From Sphaerisporangium rufum (GTDB taxonomy: Bacteria > Actinomycetota > Actinomycetes > Streptosporangiales > Streptosporangiaceae): DNA of 64,000 bases. Within the stretch, counting starts at the first letter, position 1. Each line of letters starts with the position of its first letter. The notes below the pieces were generated by a model that saw nothing but the letters and a program-made list of their open reading frames with translations, did not search any database and was not told the DNA's origin. Shown here piece by piece: positions 52,312 through 62,060 of the stretch. The stretch is from positions 62,001-126,000 of the forward strand of contig NZ_BOOU01000053.1 in assembly GCF_016863395.1 (NCBI RefSeq), in the 5' to 3' direction. The position numbers and the translations under genes are program-made.

Positions 52312-55300
52312 TCACTGGGTGTCCTCGCCGGCCGACCATCGCCGTGGCGGCAGCGACGGGAGACTCAGCCGGGGACGGTCGGTCGGGTCCGGCGTGTGGG
52401 GAGGGAAGGCGGCCAGCCGTTCCAGGGCGGCCTCGATGGCGCGGTCCAGCTGGGTGTCGGCGCCGCGGGCGTGGTCCTGCGGCGTGATGTCGACCTCGAT
52501 GTCGGGGTCGGTGCCGTAGTTCTCCACCCGCCAGCCGACGTCGTCGAAGGCGAAGGAGAACTCCGGCTGGGTGGTGACGGTGCCGTCCGCCAGCCGGTGC
52601 CGGGGCCAGATGCCGATCACCCCGCCCCAGGTGCGCTTGCCGACCAGCGGGCCGAGCCCGAGCAGCTTGAAGGTGTGGCTGAAGATGTCGCCGTCGGAGC
52701 CGGCCCACTCGTTGGTGATCGCCACCATGGGGCCGCGCGGCGACTCGGCCGGGTAGGGCTCGGGGACGCCCCATCGCGGGAAGTCGTAGCCGAGCCGCCG
52801 GCGGGCCAGCTTGTGCACCAGCAGGCCGGACACGTTCCCGCCGCCGTTGAAGCGGACGTCGACGATCAGGCCGGCCCGGTCGTACTCGGCCAGGAAGCCA
52901 CGATGGAACTCGGCGTACCCGCTGATGGACATGTCGGGGATGTGCAGGTAGCCGATCCGGCCGCCGGTGCGCTCGTGCACCAGGGCCCGGTTGGCCGCCA
53001 CCCAGTCGCGGTAGCGGCCGGCGCGCTCGTCGCCGACGGCGCGGACGGTCACCGTGCGGGGCGGGTCCTCGCCGCGCCGGACGGTCAGTTCCACCTCCTC
53101 GCCGGCCTGGTTGACCAGCAACCGGGCCGGCCCGCCCGGGATGTCGGCCGGCCGGCCGTTGACGGCCAGCACGGCGTCCCCGGGGCGCAGGTCCAGTCCG
53201 GGACGGTTGAGCGGGGAGGTGGCGTCGGGGTCCCAGGGATCGCCGTGCACGATGCGCTCGATCACCGGGACACCGCCGGCGGTCGACCAGTCGACGCCGA
53301 GCATGCCCTGGGAGTAGTGCGGTCCAGGACGGTACTCGCCGCCCATCTCGTAGGCGTGGGAGGTGCCGAGCTCGCCCTGTAGCTCCCACAACAGGTCGGA
53401 GAACTCGCCGCGGGTGCCGACCCGGTCGACCAGCGGAAGGTAGCGCTGGTAGACGGCGTCCCAGTCGATGCCGGCCATGTCCTGCAGCCAGAAGTGCTCG
53501 CGCTGCAGGCGCCATGCCTCACGGAACATCTGCCGCCACTCGGTGTCCGGGCGGACCGAGACCTTGACCCGGTCCAGGTCGACCCAGCCGCCGGCCCGGC
53601 CCGGCGCGCCGTCCTCGGGCGGCGTCTCGCCGGCCCTGACCACCCGGAGCCGTTCTCCCGACTGGTACAGCAGGGTGGTCCGGTCGGGGCCGAGGCGGAA
53701 GTCGGCGACGTCGGAGATCAGGGTCTCGCATTTCTGCTTGGTCAGGTCGAAGACCTTGAGGGCGCAGCCGGCGTGCTCGGCGTGCTCGTCGCCGTGGCCG
53801 CCCTGGACCGGCCGGCAGGTGAACAGCACCTTGTCCTTGGTGGCGGCGATCCGCTCGTAGCGGCCTTCGGGCACCGGGAAGGCGACGACGCGGCGGTCGA
53901 TGCCCGCAAGGTCCACGCGCAGCTCGGCCGCGGGTTCGGTCCCGGCGTCCCGGCCACCTTCCCGGTCGCCGTCCGGGCCGGCCGGCGGGTCCTCGCCGGC
54001 CTGCTCGTCGGCGGGGGCGCCGGCCGGACGTGCCTCGGCGGGCCGGCGGTCCTCGCCGGCCGGCAGCGGGCGGGGCTCGGTGAAGAAGGGCGAGGGGACG
54101 TCGGCGCGCAGGGTGACGGCGTAGGGCCGGGTGCCGAGCGGGAAGCCGAGGTCGAACTGCAGGGCGTCGTGGACGGGGTTGAAGACCCGCTGGCCGATGA
54201 AGTACAGGTGGCGGCCCTGGGGGTCGAAGGCGGGGCGGGCGTCGCGCAGCACCGGGCGGGTGGCCTGGTGGGCCTGGCCGGTGTCGGGGTGGTAGAGCTT
54301 GATCGCGGTGGTCTGCGCGCTGTCGGGGCAGGTGTAGGCGAGCCAGTCGCCGGCCGGGGACCAGGCGGGGTCCTCGATCCGGCCGTAGGGGCTGCGGTCG
54401 GCGAGGGTGAGGATGGGGTCGCCGTCGGCGGGCAGGTCGACGACCAGCAGCTCGTTGCGGTGGTTGGTCAGGGCGATCCGGCCGGTGGCGGAGACCTCCA
54501 GCTCCAGGGCGCGCCCGGTGTCCAGAGTGGTCAGCCGGGCGGGGGGCTCGCTGCCGTCGGCGGCCAGCACCACCAGCACCTCGCGGTCGCCCTCGTCGCT
54601 GGCCGCCGCGACCAGCCGCCGGTCGTCGGGCAGCGGGGTGAGCAGGCGGTAGCGGACGCCGTCCGGCTCGCCGTGCTGGCGGACCGGGCCCTCCCAGTTG
54701 CCCAGGGAGTACGCCTTGCCGCGGGTGGTGATGGCCAGCCGGCTGCCGTCGGGGCCGAGTCGCGCGCTGTCGAGGTAGCGGGCGGCGGGGACGAAGCGGC
54801 GGCCGCGCTGGGTGCGGGAGCTGCCGAGGCGAACGTCGATCCGCCGGGTGCGGTCGGTGGCCGGGTCCAGCAGGTACAGCTCGGCGGCGGCGTGGTAGAC
54901 GAGCCGGCGGCCGTCGGTGGACAGGTTGCGGGCGTAGTAGTCGGCGTGGTCGGTGTGCCGGCGCAGGTCCTGGCCGTCGGGGGTGCAGGAGTAGACGTTG
55001 CCGACGCCCTCGTGGTCGGACAGGAAGTAGACGCGCTCGCCGGTCCAGCAGGGGGAGGCGAGGTTGCCGTCCAGGGTGATGAGGCGGGTGAAGGCGCCGC
55101 CGCCGTCCCGGTCGATCCACAGGTCGCCGACGGTGCCGCCGCGGTAGCGCTTCCAGCGGGCCGGGTCGGCGGTGTTGCGGCCGAGGACGACGCCGCCGCC
55201 GGGGCCGTAGGAGATGGAGTTGGCCGGGCCGTAGGGGAGGCGTTCGGTGGCGCCGGTGGTGCCGACGCGGTGCAGCCATCGGTAGCGGGAGAAGGGCTGG

Positions 55301-55614
55301 CGGGCGTCGGTGGTGTAGATGACGCCGCCGGCCGGGTCCCAGCCGGTGACGGTGCAGCTGCCGCCGTCGTAGGTGAGCCGCCGGGCGTCGCCGCCGTCGG
55401 TGGGAATGACGTAGACCTCTTCGGGCCCCTCCTCCTCGCCGACGAAGGCGATGTCCTTGCCGTCGGGGGAGAACCGGGGGTAGCCGGCCTCCGCGACGCC
55501 CGCGGTCAGGCGGTAGGCGCGCCCGCCGCCGGCGGGGACGAGCCACAGGTCGTCCTCGGCGGTGAACGCGACGAGGTCATCACAGATCGTGGGGAAGCGG
55601 AGGTAGCCGGACAT
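52312..55614 (-). CDS. Tricorn protease homologue (S41)
   Basis: 1100 aa. The first ~650 residues are two beta-propellers of WD-like blades ([44 protein letters not shown], and repeats), then an acidic linker, a C1 domain, a PDZ ([21 protein letters not shown]) and the S41 catalytic domain with nucleophile S973 in [11 protein letters not shown]. The last two are in the order of archaeal tricorn, whose nucleophile is at a nearly equal position. Cytoplasmic hexameric peptidase that trims proteasome products to small peptides. The ATG is preceded by AGAGGATCG. Confidence 0.92.
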   Translation of the reverse strand: MSGYLRFPTICDDLVAFTAEDDLWLVPAGGGRAYRLTAGVAEAGYPRFSPDGKDIAFVGEEEGPEEVYVIPTDGGDARRLTYDGGSCTVTGWDPAGGVIYTTDARQPFSRYRWLHRVGTTGATERLPYGPANSISYGPGGGVVLGRNTADPARWKRYRGGTVGDLWIDRDGGGAFTRLITLDGNLASPCWTGERVYFLSDHEGVGNVYSCTPDGQDLRRHTDHADYYARNLSTDGRRLVYHAAAELYLLDPATDRTRRIDVRLGSSRTQRGRRFVPAARYLDSARLGPDGSRLAITTRGKAYSLGNWEGPVRQHGEPDGVRYRLLTPLPDDRRLVAAASDEGDREVLVVLAADGSEPPARLTTLDTGRALELEVSATGRIALTNHRNELLVVDLPADGDPILTLADRSPYGRIEDPAWSPAGDWLAYTCPDSAQTTAIKLYHPDTGQAHQATRPVLRDARPAFDPQGRHLYFIGQRVFNPVHDALQFDLGFPLGTRPYAVTLRADVPSPFFTEPRPLPAGEDRRPAEARPAGAPADEQAGEDPPAGPDGDREGGRDAGTEPAAELRVDLAGIDRRVVAFPVPEGRYERIAATKDKVLFTCRPVQGGHGDEHAEHAGCALKVFDLTKQKCETLISDVADFRLGPDRTTLLYQSGERLRVVRAGETPPEDGAPGRAGGWVDLDRVKVSVRPDTEWRQMFREAWRLQREHFWLQDMAGIDWDAVYQRYLPLVDRVGTRGEFSDLLWELQGELGTSHAYEMGGEYRPGPHYSQGMLGVDWSTAGGVPVIERIVHGDPWDPDATSPLNRPGLDLRPGDAVLAVNGRPADIPGGPARLLVNQAGEEVELTVRRGEDPPRTVTVRAVGDERAGRYRDWVAANRALVHERTGGRIGYLHIPDMSISGYAEFHRGFLAEYDRAGLIVDVRFNGGGNVSGLLVHKLARRRLGYDFPRWGVPEPYPAESPRGPMVAITNEWAGSDGDIFSHTFKLLGLGPLVGKRTWGGVIGIWPRHRLADGTVTTQPEFSFAFDDVGWRVENYGTDPDIEVDITPQDHARGADTQLDRAIEAALERLAAFPPHTPDPTDRPRLSLPSLPPRRWSAGEDTQ

Positions 55615-55822
55615 CGATCCTCTTGTTCGGGGGGCGGGAGGCTCGCCATGACCGCGTGCCGGTGGCGGGGCCGGGCCGGAGGTGCCGCCGGTGCCGGGAA
55701 CGGTCCGCCGGCCTCGCGGCCGGTGGACCACCGGTTTGATCATGGTTGTGGTCGTCTGCCCAATGTAGAGGCTGGGCCGGCCCGGCGGATACCGCCTCGG
55801 CGGCGTCGCCGGGCCGGCGCGG

Positions 55823-55963
55823 TCAACGCGCCTCGGCGGACTCCGCGGGACGCTGATCGGTTTCCGGTGGTTTGTTGGACTTATTACCACGCGTGGCCTT
55901 TATCGCGGCCTTCTTGGCTTTTCCGGTGGCCTTACTGGATTTCTTTGATGCGCCGGCCATCAT
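55823..55963 (-). CDS. Small lysine-rich protein (46 aa)
   Basis: A short frame with codon use like real genes: [20 protein letters not shown], then [19 protein letters not shown] and AESAEAR. Eleven Lys in 46 residues, Ser/Thr/Ala-rich, no hydrophobic core: it resembles the tails of histone-H1-like nucleoid proteins and other disordered basic peptides. AGGGGG lies just upstream of the first of two ATGs (55963 or 55960). It is too short for most gene callers. DNA or RNA binding is the natural guess; no homologue is recognised. Confidence 0.6.
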   Translation of the reverse strand: MMAGASKKSSKATGKAKKAAIKATRGNKSNKPPETDQRPAESAEAR

Positions 55964-56260
55964 GCCCCCTGATACTTGTCGCCGGGTGGGAAGGGTAATG
56001 CGCCCTGGCCGGGCGCATCATTGGCGTTAAATACCCATCAATGCGATGAACCATCCGCATGTCGCATGGAATGCTGCCCGATGAACCGGTACGGCCGGCG
56101 CGCGCGGCGGATCCGGTGGTGGCCGGCGCTCCCGGTGCGGCCTCGCCGAACCGCCCCGCGACGCGGAAACCGGCGGCAAAAAGTCGATCGGCGTACGGCT
56201 AAGGATCTTCGTGGCGGGCACAACTCGGGCACACCGCTTGCGTTGCCGGGAGGTTTCGGC
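55964..56260. promoter_or_regulatory. Divergent region between lysine-rich and DUF3040 genes
   Basis: About 297 bp without a convincing gene. ATGCGCCC (55998-56005) and GGGCGCAT (56011-56018) form a perfect 8-bp inverted repeat 35 bp upstream of the lysine-rich gene; the core GCGCAT/ATGCG recurs around 56013-56070. The stretch 56015-56090 is AT-rich, as expected of promoters. Confidence 0.4.
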
Positions 56261-56533
56261 ATGGCCTGGTCGCAGGACGAGGAGCGAATGCTTGCCCAGA
56301 TCGAGAGTTACCTCATCGATGAGGATCCGCGACTGGCCGCCCGGCTGGAGTCGTTCAACGAGCGCGTCGAGCGCCGGGAGAACGGCCGGCCCAGGCGAGC
56401 GGCCCGGGCGGCGGGGCGGCGTCCCAGCAGGTCCACCGTCATCATCCTGGTGAGCTGGCTGCTGATCGCCACCCTGATCGCGACCTTGCTGATCATGGTG
56501 TTCCGGCAGGACGCGGCCTCGCTGCCCCTGTGA
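56261..56533 (+). CDS. DUF3040 membrane protein
   Basis: 90 aa. MAWSQDEERMLAQIESYLIDEDPRLAARLESF is the DUF3040 signature, followed by a basic stretch and one strong helix (STVIILVSWLLIATLIATLLIMVF). Single-pass actinobacterial membrane protein of unknown role. ATG 56261 follows GGGAGG at a good distance. Confidence 0.88.
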   Translation: MAWSQDEERMLAQIESYLIDEDPRLAARLESFNERVERRENGRPRRAARAAGRRPSRSTVIILVSWLLIATLIATLLIMVFRQDAASLPL

Positions 56534-56607
56534 TCCGCCCTCGCCATGCCCGATGATCGGAGAGCCGGTGGTCACCCGCCGGCTCGTCGATCGACGGGAG
56601 GTTCGTG

Positions 56608-57426
56608 ATGGCCGACGTGCGGGTCGAGACGGACGGGGCGATCACCACGATCTGGCTGGAGCGTCCGGAGCGCCGCAACGCCGTCGACCGGGCGATGGCC
56701 GGCGAGTTGCGGGCGGCGCTGGCGGAGTTCGAGGCCGATCCGGCGCGGCGGGTGGCCGTGCTGGCCGGCGCGGGCGGCACCTTCTGCGCCGGATTCGACC
56801 TGACGGCGGTGGGCGACCCGGACCGGCGGCCGGAGCTGGACCCCGGCGGCGGCGGCAGCGGCCCGATGGGGCCGACCCGGATGCGGCTGGGCAAGCCGCT
56901 GATCGCGGCGATCGCCGGTCACGCCGTCGCGGGCGGCCTGGAACTGGCGTTGCTGGCGGATCTGCGGGTGATGGAGCGCGACGCGGTGCTCGGCGTCTTC
57001 TGCCGCCGCTGGGGGGTGCCGCTGATCGACGGCGGCACCGTGCGGCTGCCCCGGATCATCGGGCTGAGCCGGGCATTGGACCTGATCCTGACCGGCCGCC
57101 CGGTCGCGGCGGACGAGGCGCTGGCGATCGGCCTGGCCGACCGGGTCGTGGACACCGGCCGCGGGGTTGAGGCGGCCCGGCGGCTGGCCGCGCAGATCGC
57201 GTCCTTCCCGTTCGAGTGCGTGCTGGCCGACCGGGCGTCGACCTATGCCGGGCTGGACCTGCCGCTGCTCGAGGCGCTGCGCGCCGAGGGGGCGGCCGGG
57301 GTGCCCATCGTGGCGCGCGAGGGCGTGGCCGGTGCGGCCCGGTTCGCGGCCGGGGCCGGCCGGCACGGCGGCCTGCCGGCGGAGCAGGCGGCGGCCGCGG
57401 CCGAGCCGGGGCCGCCCGCGGGGTGA
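56608..57426 (+). CDS. Enoyl-CoA hydratase/isomerase family protein
   Basis: 272 aa crotonase. TTIWLERPERRNAVDRAM, VAVLAGAGGTFCAGFDLTAVG (oxyanion hole), AIAGHAVAGGLELALLADLRV (second oxyanion glycine), then WGVPLIDGGTVRLPRIIGLSRALDLILTGRPV. One hydratase glutamate position (usually GELG/E) is unclear: the loop reads CRRWGVPLIDGGTV, so it may be an isomerase, hydrolase or dehydratase rather than a classical hydratase. ATG 56608 has GGGAGG eight bases upstream. Confidence 0.82.
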   Translation: MADVRVETDGAITTIWLERPERRNAVDRAMAGELRAALAEFEADPARRVAVLAGAGGTFCAGFDLTAVGDPDRRPELDPGGGGSGPMGPTRMRLGKPLIAAIAGHAVAGGLELALLADLRVMERDAVLGVFCRRWGVPLIDGGTVRLPRIIGLSRALDLILTGRPVAADEALAIGLADRVVDTGRGVEAARRLAAQIASFPFECVLADRASTYAGLDLPLLEALRAEGAAGVPIVAREGVAGAARFAAGAGRHGGLPAEQAAAAAEPGPPAG

Positions 57427-57456
57427 CCGGCGGGGTGACCGGCGGCGGGCGGGCCG

Positions 57457-59094
57457 TCAGCCGCCGGGTAGCGCGCGCAGGAAGCGGGCGGCGATGGGGG
57501 CGGCCACCTCGCCGCCCATGCCGCCGCCCTCGACGACGACCGCGAAGGCGACGTCGCCGCGGTAACCCATGAACCAGGCGTGCGAGTCGAGCTTGGGGCC
57601 GGTGCCGAACTCGGCGGTGCCGGTCTTGCCCGCGGTGCCGGCGGGCAGCCCCGCGCGCCGGGCGGTGCCCTTGGTGACCACGGCGGCCATCATGGTGCGC
57701 AGGTCGCGCACCACCTTCTCCGGCAGCGGCCGCGGCTCGGCCCGTTGGGTCAGCCCGGGCACCAGGGTGGGCGGCCGCCAGGTGCCGTCGGCGACGGCGG
57801 CGGCCACCGAGGCGACCACCAGCGGGCTGGCGGTGATGCGGCCCTGCCCGAACGACTCGGCCGCCAGGTCGGCCGGGCCGGTGGGATCGGGCATGCTGCC
57901 CCGGGTGGCGGGCACGCCGATGGACAGCGGCTGGTTGAAGCCCAGCCGGCCGGCCACCTGCGCCAGCTTGCCGCCGGTGAGGTGGCGGGCGGCCAGCGGG
58001 GCGAAGGTGGTGTTGCACGAATGGGCGAAGGAGTCCAGGAAGGACAGCGAGCCGAACGACTCGTGCTCGGAGTTGCGGATCGGCAGGCCGCCGACGTTCG
58101 CCTTCTTCGGGCAGGTGACCGTCTGGCGGGCGGTGACGCCCTCGGCCAGCAGCCCGGCGGCGGTGACGACCTTGAACGTGGAACCGGGGGGGTAGCGGCC
58201 GTCCAGGGCCCGGTTGAAACCACCCTGGCTGTTGACCACGGCGAGGATCTCCCCGCTGGACGGGCGGATCGCCACCAGCGACGCGGGCTTGTCCACGCCG
58301 TCGACCGCGCGGACCGCGGCGCGCTGCGCGCCGGGGTCGAGGCTGGTGCGCACGGCGGCGCCGGCCGCGCCCTCCATGGTGGCCAGGGTGCGGACGGCCT
58401 TGCGGGAGCCGTCGGTGACCACGACGCGGGTGGTGGGCCGGCCGGCGAGCTTCTTCTCGAAGGTCTGCTGCAGGCCCGACCGGCCGATCGCGTCACCGGG
58501 CCGGTAGGCGGGGCCGAGCCGGGTGACGTCCTTGCCGGTGGCCTTGTCCAGGTAGCCGACGAGCTGCTGCACCGAGCCGCCGGCGTCGCCTTGGTCGATG
58601 CGGGCGCCGGTGGCGTCCTCGATCGCGGCCCGCTGCGGCCAGCTGGTCTTCAGGCCCAGGTGGGTGGCGGCGGTGAGGGCCGGATGCACGGTGGCGGGCG
58701 TCCAGGCGACCTTCCAGTGCCGGTCGCGGACCACCAGGTCCAGCGAGCCTTCGTAGGTCCAGTCGCCGACGTCCTTCAGGCCGAGGGTGGCGGTGTAGGC
58801 CGCTTTGGCGCGGCCGTCGCCCGCCGGGGTGACCGGGCCCAGGGTGACGCGGACGTGCTGGGCGCCGAGGCCGTCGCGCTGCTCGCGGTAGGCGGTCTCG
58901 AAACCCGGCGCGGCGGCGGCCAGGTCGGCGCGCATCGCCGCCAGGTCGCCGCGGGCCCACGCCGCGGTGAAGTGCCGGGCGGTCTCCGCCGCGCTTCCCC
59001 TAGTGTGCAGCACGTAGTAGGCGCCGCCGCCGGCGGCGCCCGCCGCCAGCACGGTCGCGGCCGACACGATCACGATGGTGCGGCCCCGGGCCAC
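57457..59094 (-). CDS. MecA-type class B penicillin-binding protein
   Basis: 545 aa. One N-terminal membrane anchor (RTIVIVSAATVLAAGAAGGGAYYVL), an NTF2-like MecA_N domain (about 35-150: ETARHFTAAWARGDLAAMR), a PBP dimer-like part, and the transpeptidase: S305-x-x-K308 (PPGSTFK), S359-C-N361 and KTGT near 492. All three active-site boxes are intact. It cross-links peptidoglycan outside the membrane; members of this group can have low beta-lactam affinity. Start GTG/ATG region at 59094. Leftward and probably monocistronic. Confidence 0.9.
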   Translation of the reverse strand: MARGRTIVIVSAATVLAAGAAGGGAYYVLHTRGSAAETARHFTAAWARGDLAAMRADLAAAAPGFETAYREQRDGLGAQHVRVTLGPVTPAGDGRAKAAYTATLGLKDVGDWTYEGSLDLVVRDRHWKVAWTPATVHPALTAATHLGLKTSWPQRAAIEDATGARIDQGDAGGSVQQLVGYLDKATGKDVTRLGPAYRPGDAIGRSGLQQTFEKKLAGRPTTRVVVTDGSRKAVRTLATMEGAAGAAVRTSLDPGAQRAAVRAVDGVDKPASLVAIRPSSGEILAVVNSQGGFNRALDGRYPPGSTFKVVTAAGLLAEGVTARQTVTCPKKANVGGLPIRNSEHESFGSLSFLDSFAHSCNTTFAPLAARHLTGGKLAQVAGRLGFNQPLSIGVPATRGSMPDPTGPADLAAESFGQGRITASPLVVASVAAAVADGTWRPPTLVPGLTQRAEPRPLPEKVVRDLRTMMAAVVTKGTARRAGLPAGTAGKTGTAEFGTGPKLDSHAWFMGYRGDVAFAVVVEGGGMGGEVAAPIAARFLRALPGG

Positions 59095-59175
59095 GCCATC
59101 ACCCCCCGGTGTCTTGACGTGGTCTTGAGCCTAGCGTGGGCCGCGAGCGGGCGGCGGGCGCTCCGGCGGGCCCGT

Positions 59176-59823
59176 TCAGGCCGCCCGGCGGCCGGGGGCG
59201 TAGCTCGGCACGTACTCCTGGCCGGACAGGGCCTGGATCGCCTGCATGACCTCGTCGGTGACCGCTCGCCGGTCGGCCGCGCGTCCCGGATCGCCGGTGA
59301 AGGTCATCGGCTTGCCGATCCGGATCCCGATCTTGGCGATCCGGGGGATGGTGGCGCCGCGCGGCAGCACGCGGTCGGTGTTGATCATCGCGACCGGGAG
59401 CACCGGCGCGCCGGTGGTCAGTGCCAGCCAGGCGACGCCGATCTTGCCGCGGTACAGCCGGCCGTCGGGGGAGCGGGTGCCTTCGGGGTAGATGCCGAAC
59501 AGCCCGCCGGCCCGGAGCACGCCGGCGGCCGCGTCCAGCATGGCCTGCGCGGCCCGGGCGCTGTCGCGGTCGATCTCGACCTGCCCGGTGGCGCGCATGA
59601 AGAAGGAGGTCAGCCGGTTGCCGGTGAAGTACTCGGTCTTCGCGACGAAGGTCACCTGGCGGGGGAGCATCTGCGGCAGGAACATCGAGTCCAGCACCGA
59701 CAGGTGGTTGGAGGCCAGCAGCGCCGGCCCGGTGGCGGGCACGTGCTCGGCGCCGGTCAGCTCCGGTCGCCACAGCAGCCGGACGAAGGGACTGCTGATC
59801 AGTTTGGTGATTCGGTACAGCAC
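59176..59823 (-). CDS. plsC: 1-acyl-glycerol-3-phosphate acyltransferase
   Basis: 215 aa. NHLSVLDS (the NHx4D box), YPEGTRS (PEGTRS box), GVAWLALTTGAPVLPVAMI and a hydrophobic N-terminus identify an AGPAT/PlsC enzyme that acylates lysophosphatidic acid at the membrane. GTG 59823 is chosen because GGGAGAG lies five bases upstream; the conserved part begins a few codons later. The gene follows a strong hairpin at 59920-59960. Confidence 0.88.
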   Translation of the reverse strand: MLYRITKLISSPFVRLLWRPELTGAEHVPATGPALLASNHLSVLDSMFLPQMLPRQVTFVAKTEYFTGNRLTSFFMRATGQVEIDRDSARAAQAMLDAAAGVLRAGGLFGIYPEGTRSPDGRLYRGKIGVAWLALTTGAPVLPVAMINTDRVLPRGATIPRIAKIGIRIGKPMTFTGDPGRAADRRAVTDEVMQAIQALSGQEYVPSYAPGRRAA

Positions 59824-59919
59824 GGACTCTCCCGATGTGCGAACGACCAAGGTCAACGATACCGCCGCAGGCGGGACCGCGGTGGTGCGCCGCTTCAAGG
59901 AAGGGTCAGGCGGCATATC

Positions 59920-59960
59920 GACGAAGCGACCCGCGAGGCGTGCTCGCGGGTCGCTTCGTC
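59920..59960. terminator. 18-bp perfect hairpin
   Basis: GACGAAGCGACCCGCGAG (59920-59937) pairs perfectly with CTCGCGGGTCGCTTCGTC (59943-59960) around GCGTG. No U-tract. Its length is unusual. Terminator or a repeat-like element; 97 bp upstream of the plsC start. Confidence 0.65.
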
Positions 59961-60088
59961 AAGGCCGATGTGGCGGTCGCCTCCTCGGCGAGAGGCACAA
60001 CACGGCTCCAGCCGAACGGTATTCCGTGAAGGCGGTGATTGCGGCCCGGGGGACACAAACCACATCGGCACACCGAGCCTAACCCACG

Positions 60089-60119
60089 CCGGGGCCCGGA
60101 TGTTCCATCCGGGCCCCGG
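60089..60119 (-). terminator. 13-bp hairpin terminator
   Basis: CCGGGGCCCGGAT (60089-60101) and ATCCGGGCCCCGG (60107-60119) pair perfectly around GTTCC. It is 81 bp downstream of the response-regulator stop and probably ends the ABC/two-component operon. Confidence 0.7.
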
Positions 60120-60199
60120 ACAGGGGTGCGGCGTGCCCCGGAAGGGGGCCGCCGGCCGGCCGCCCGGTCGTCACCATGGCCGCCCACCCGGTGCCGGCT

Positions 60200-60820
60200 C
60201 TAGCCGAGCAGGCCTCGGCGGTATCCCTCGCCGACGGCGGCGGCGCGGTCGCGGACCCCGAGCTTGTCGTAGATGTGCAGCAGGTGGGTCTTGATGCTGG
60301 CCTCGCTGATGAAGAGTCTGGCGGCCGCCTGGCGGTTGGAGGCGCCGTCGGCGACGAGGGTGAGGACCTGCAGCTCGCGGTCGGTGAGGGCGGCCTTGGC
60401 CGGCCGGCGTACCTGGCCCATCAGCCGGCCGGCGACCGAGGGGGACAGGACCGGTGCGCCGGCGGCCGCGGCGCGGACGGCGCGCAGGAGTTCGTCGGTG
60501 GGGGCGTCTTTGAGGAGGTAGCCGGTGGCGCCGGCCTCGATGGCGGGCAGGACGTCGGAGTCGCCGTCGAAGGTGGTCAGCACGAGGGTCTTGATGTGCG
60601 GGTGGGAGCGGCGCAGGGCGGTGATGGCGCTGACCCCGTCCATCTCGGGCATGCGCAGGTCCATGAGGACGATGTCCACCTCGATGGTGGCGGCGAGGTC
60701 GATGCCTTCCCGGCCGTTGGCGGCCTCGCCGGCGACCTCGATGTCGGGTTCGGCGTCGAAGGCGGCGCGCAGGCCGTCGCGGACGATGGGGTGGTCGTCG
60801 ACGATGAGGAGGCGGATCAT
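60200..60820 (-). CDS. NarL/LuxR-type response regulator
   Basis: 206 aa. Receiver IRLLIVDDHPIVRDGLRAAFDAEPDIEVAGEAANG with the acceptor Asp in VLMDLRMPEMDG, LVLTTFDGDSDVLPAIEAGATGYLLKDA; HTH AALTDRELQVLTLVADGASNRQAAARLFISEASIKTHLLHIYDKLGVRDR. ATG overlaps the kinase stop by 4 nt (ATGA). It ends the leftward operon and is followed by a hairpin at 60089-60119. Confidence 0.92.
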   Translation of the reverse strand: MIRLLIVDDHPIVRDGLRAAFDAEPDIEVAGEAANGREGIDLAATIEVDIVLMDLRMPEMDGVSAITALRRSHPHIKTLVLTTFDGDSDVLPAIEAGATGYLLKDAPTDELLRAVRAAAAGAPVLSPSVAGRLMGQVRRPAKAALTDRELQVLTLVADGASNRQAAARLFISEASIKTHLLHIYDKLGVRDRAAAVGEGYRRGLLG

Positions 60821-62025
60821 CGGGGGTTCCCTTGGAGTGCGGGGACGGTGGCGCTGACGGCGGTGCCTTCGCCGGGCGTGCTCTCGATCTCCAGGGAGCC
60901 CCCGACGCCGCGCAGCCGTTGTCTCATGCTGTTGAGGCCGAATCCTTTTCCGTTGAGATGGTGGATGCCGGTGCCGTCGTCGCGGATGTCGAGCAGGACG
61001 ACCGGACCGGTGTAGGAGAGGGTGAGCCCGGCGCGGGTGGCACCCGCGTGCTTGGCCACGTTGGCGAGGGCCTCCTGGGCGACCCGGAAGAGGGTGACCT
61101 CGATGGCGGGGCTGAGCGGCACGCGGTCGCCGGTCACCTCCACGTGAAGGTCGACGCCGGTGGTCCGGGTCCAGTCGCGCGCCAGGGTGGCCATGGCCTC
61201 GGGGAGGTGGGCGTCCTGGAGCTGGTGGGGTTGGAGGGCGGCGACGGAGCGGCGGGCCTCGGTGAGGCTGTCTTGGGCGAGGCCGAGCGCGAGCTCGACG
61301 TGGGCGCCGGAGTCCGCGACGCGCTGGGCGGCTCGCAGCTGGGTGATGATGCCGGTGAGGCCCTGGGCGAGGGTGTCGTGGATCTCACGTGCCATGCGCC
61401 CGCGTTCGTCGAGGATGCCGGCCTGGTGGGCCTGGGCGAGGAGCTGGGCGTGCAGGCCGGCGTTCTCCTCCAGGGCGGCCTGCAGGTCGCTGACCGCCTT
61501 GCGGTATTTACGCTGCCTGTCCTCGATCCGGACCCCGGCGATCTGGCCGCCACCGATGGCGATGGTCTGCACGGCGATGATCGCCAGATGGAAGGCGAGG
61601 AGCTGAGGCGTGGCCTGGGCCCAGTCGAGGGTCGATCCGTACAGGACGACGGAAGTGGCGGCCACGGCGGCGAAGGTCCACCTGGACGGGGCGAAGTCGG
61701 CGGCGAGGAAGAAGCCGGAGATGCAGTAGATGATGAAGATCGGGTCGTGGAAGGCCAGCAGCGCGGCGGTGGCCAGGACACCGGCGAAGTGCACGGTGAC
61801 GGCGGCCCTCCGCCGGCGCCCGGCGGTGCGAAGGAGCATCCCGGCGCCGAGAATCCACGCGACGGCCAGGGCGGTGAGCGCCAGGGTGCGGGAGGTCCCG
61901 CCTTCGGGCCGGTCGGGGGAGGCCAGGCTGATGACGAGGGAGGCGGCCAGGGTGACGGCCGGGACGATCTTGACGAGGTACTCGAAGCGCCGTTCCCAGG
62001 TGGAGGGCGGGAAGGGATCGTTCAT
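60817..62025 (-). CDS. Sensor histidine kinase (HisKA_3)
   Basis: 402 aa. Five or six transmembrane helices (about 20-165), a coiled-coil stalk (RKYRKAVSDLQAALEENAGLHAQLLAQAHQAG), the HisKA_3 site DERGRMAREIHDTLAQGLTGIITQLRAAQ, and an HATPase (LFRVAQEALANVAKHAGA, DDGTGI, GFGLNSMRQRLRGVGG). Partner of the response regulator just downstream, and of the ABC genes upstream, which it presumably controls. ATG 62025. Confidence 0.92.
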   Translation of the reverse strand: MNDPFPPSTWERRFEYLVKIVPAVTLAASLVISLASPDRPEGGTSRTLALTALAVAWILGAGMLLRTAGRRRRAAVTVHFAGVLATAALLAFHDPIFIIYCISGFFLAADFAPSRWTFAAVAATSVVLYGSTLDWAQATPQLLAFHLAIIAVQTIAIGGGQIAGVRIEDRQRKYRKAVSDLQAALEENAGLHAQLLAQAHQAGILDERGRMAREIHDTLAQGLTGIITQLRAAQRVADSGAHVELALGLAQDSLTEARRSVAALQPHQLQDAHLPEAMATLARDWTRTTGVDLHVEVTGDRVPLSPAIEVTLFRVAQEALANVAKHAGATRAGLTLSYTGPVVLLDIRDDGTGIHHLNGKGFGLNSMRQRLRGVGGSLEIESTPGEGTAVSATVPALQGNPR

Positions 62026-62060
62026 CCGGGCGGTGCGCCTCCTGTCGGGCAGGCGTGGTC

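Larger units (their letters stand above)
59824..60199. other. Intergenic region with two strong hairpins
   Basis: 376 bp without a gene between plsC (starts 59823) and the response-regulator gene (ends 60200), both leftward. It holds the two perfect hairpins listed separately. No promoter is obvious. Confidence 0.5.
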
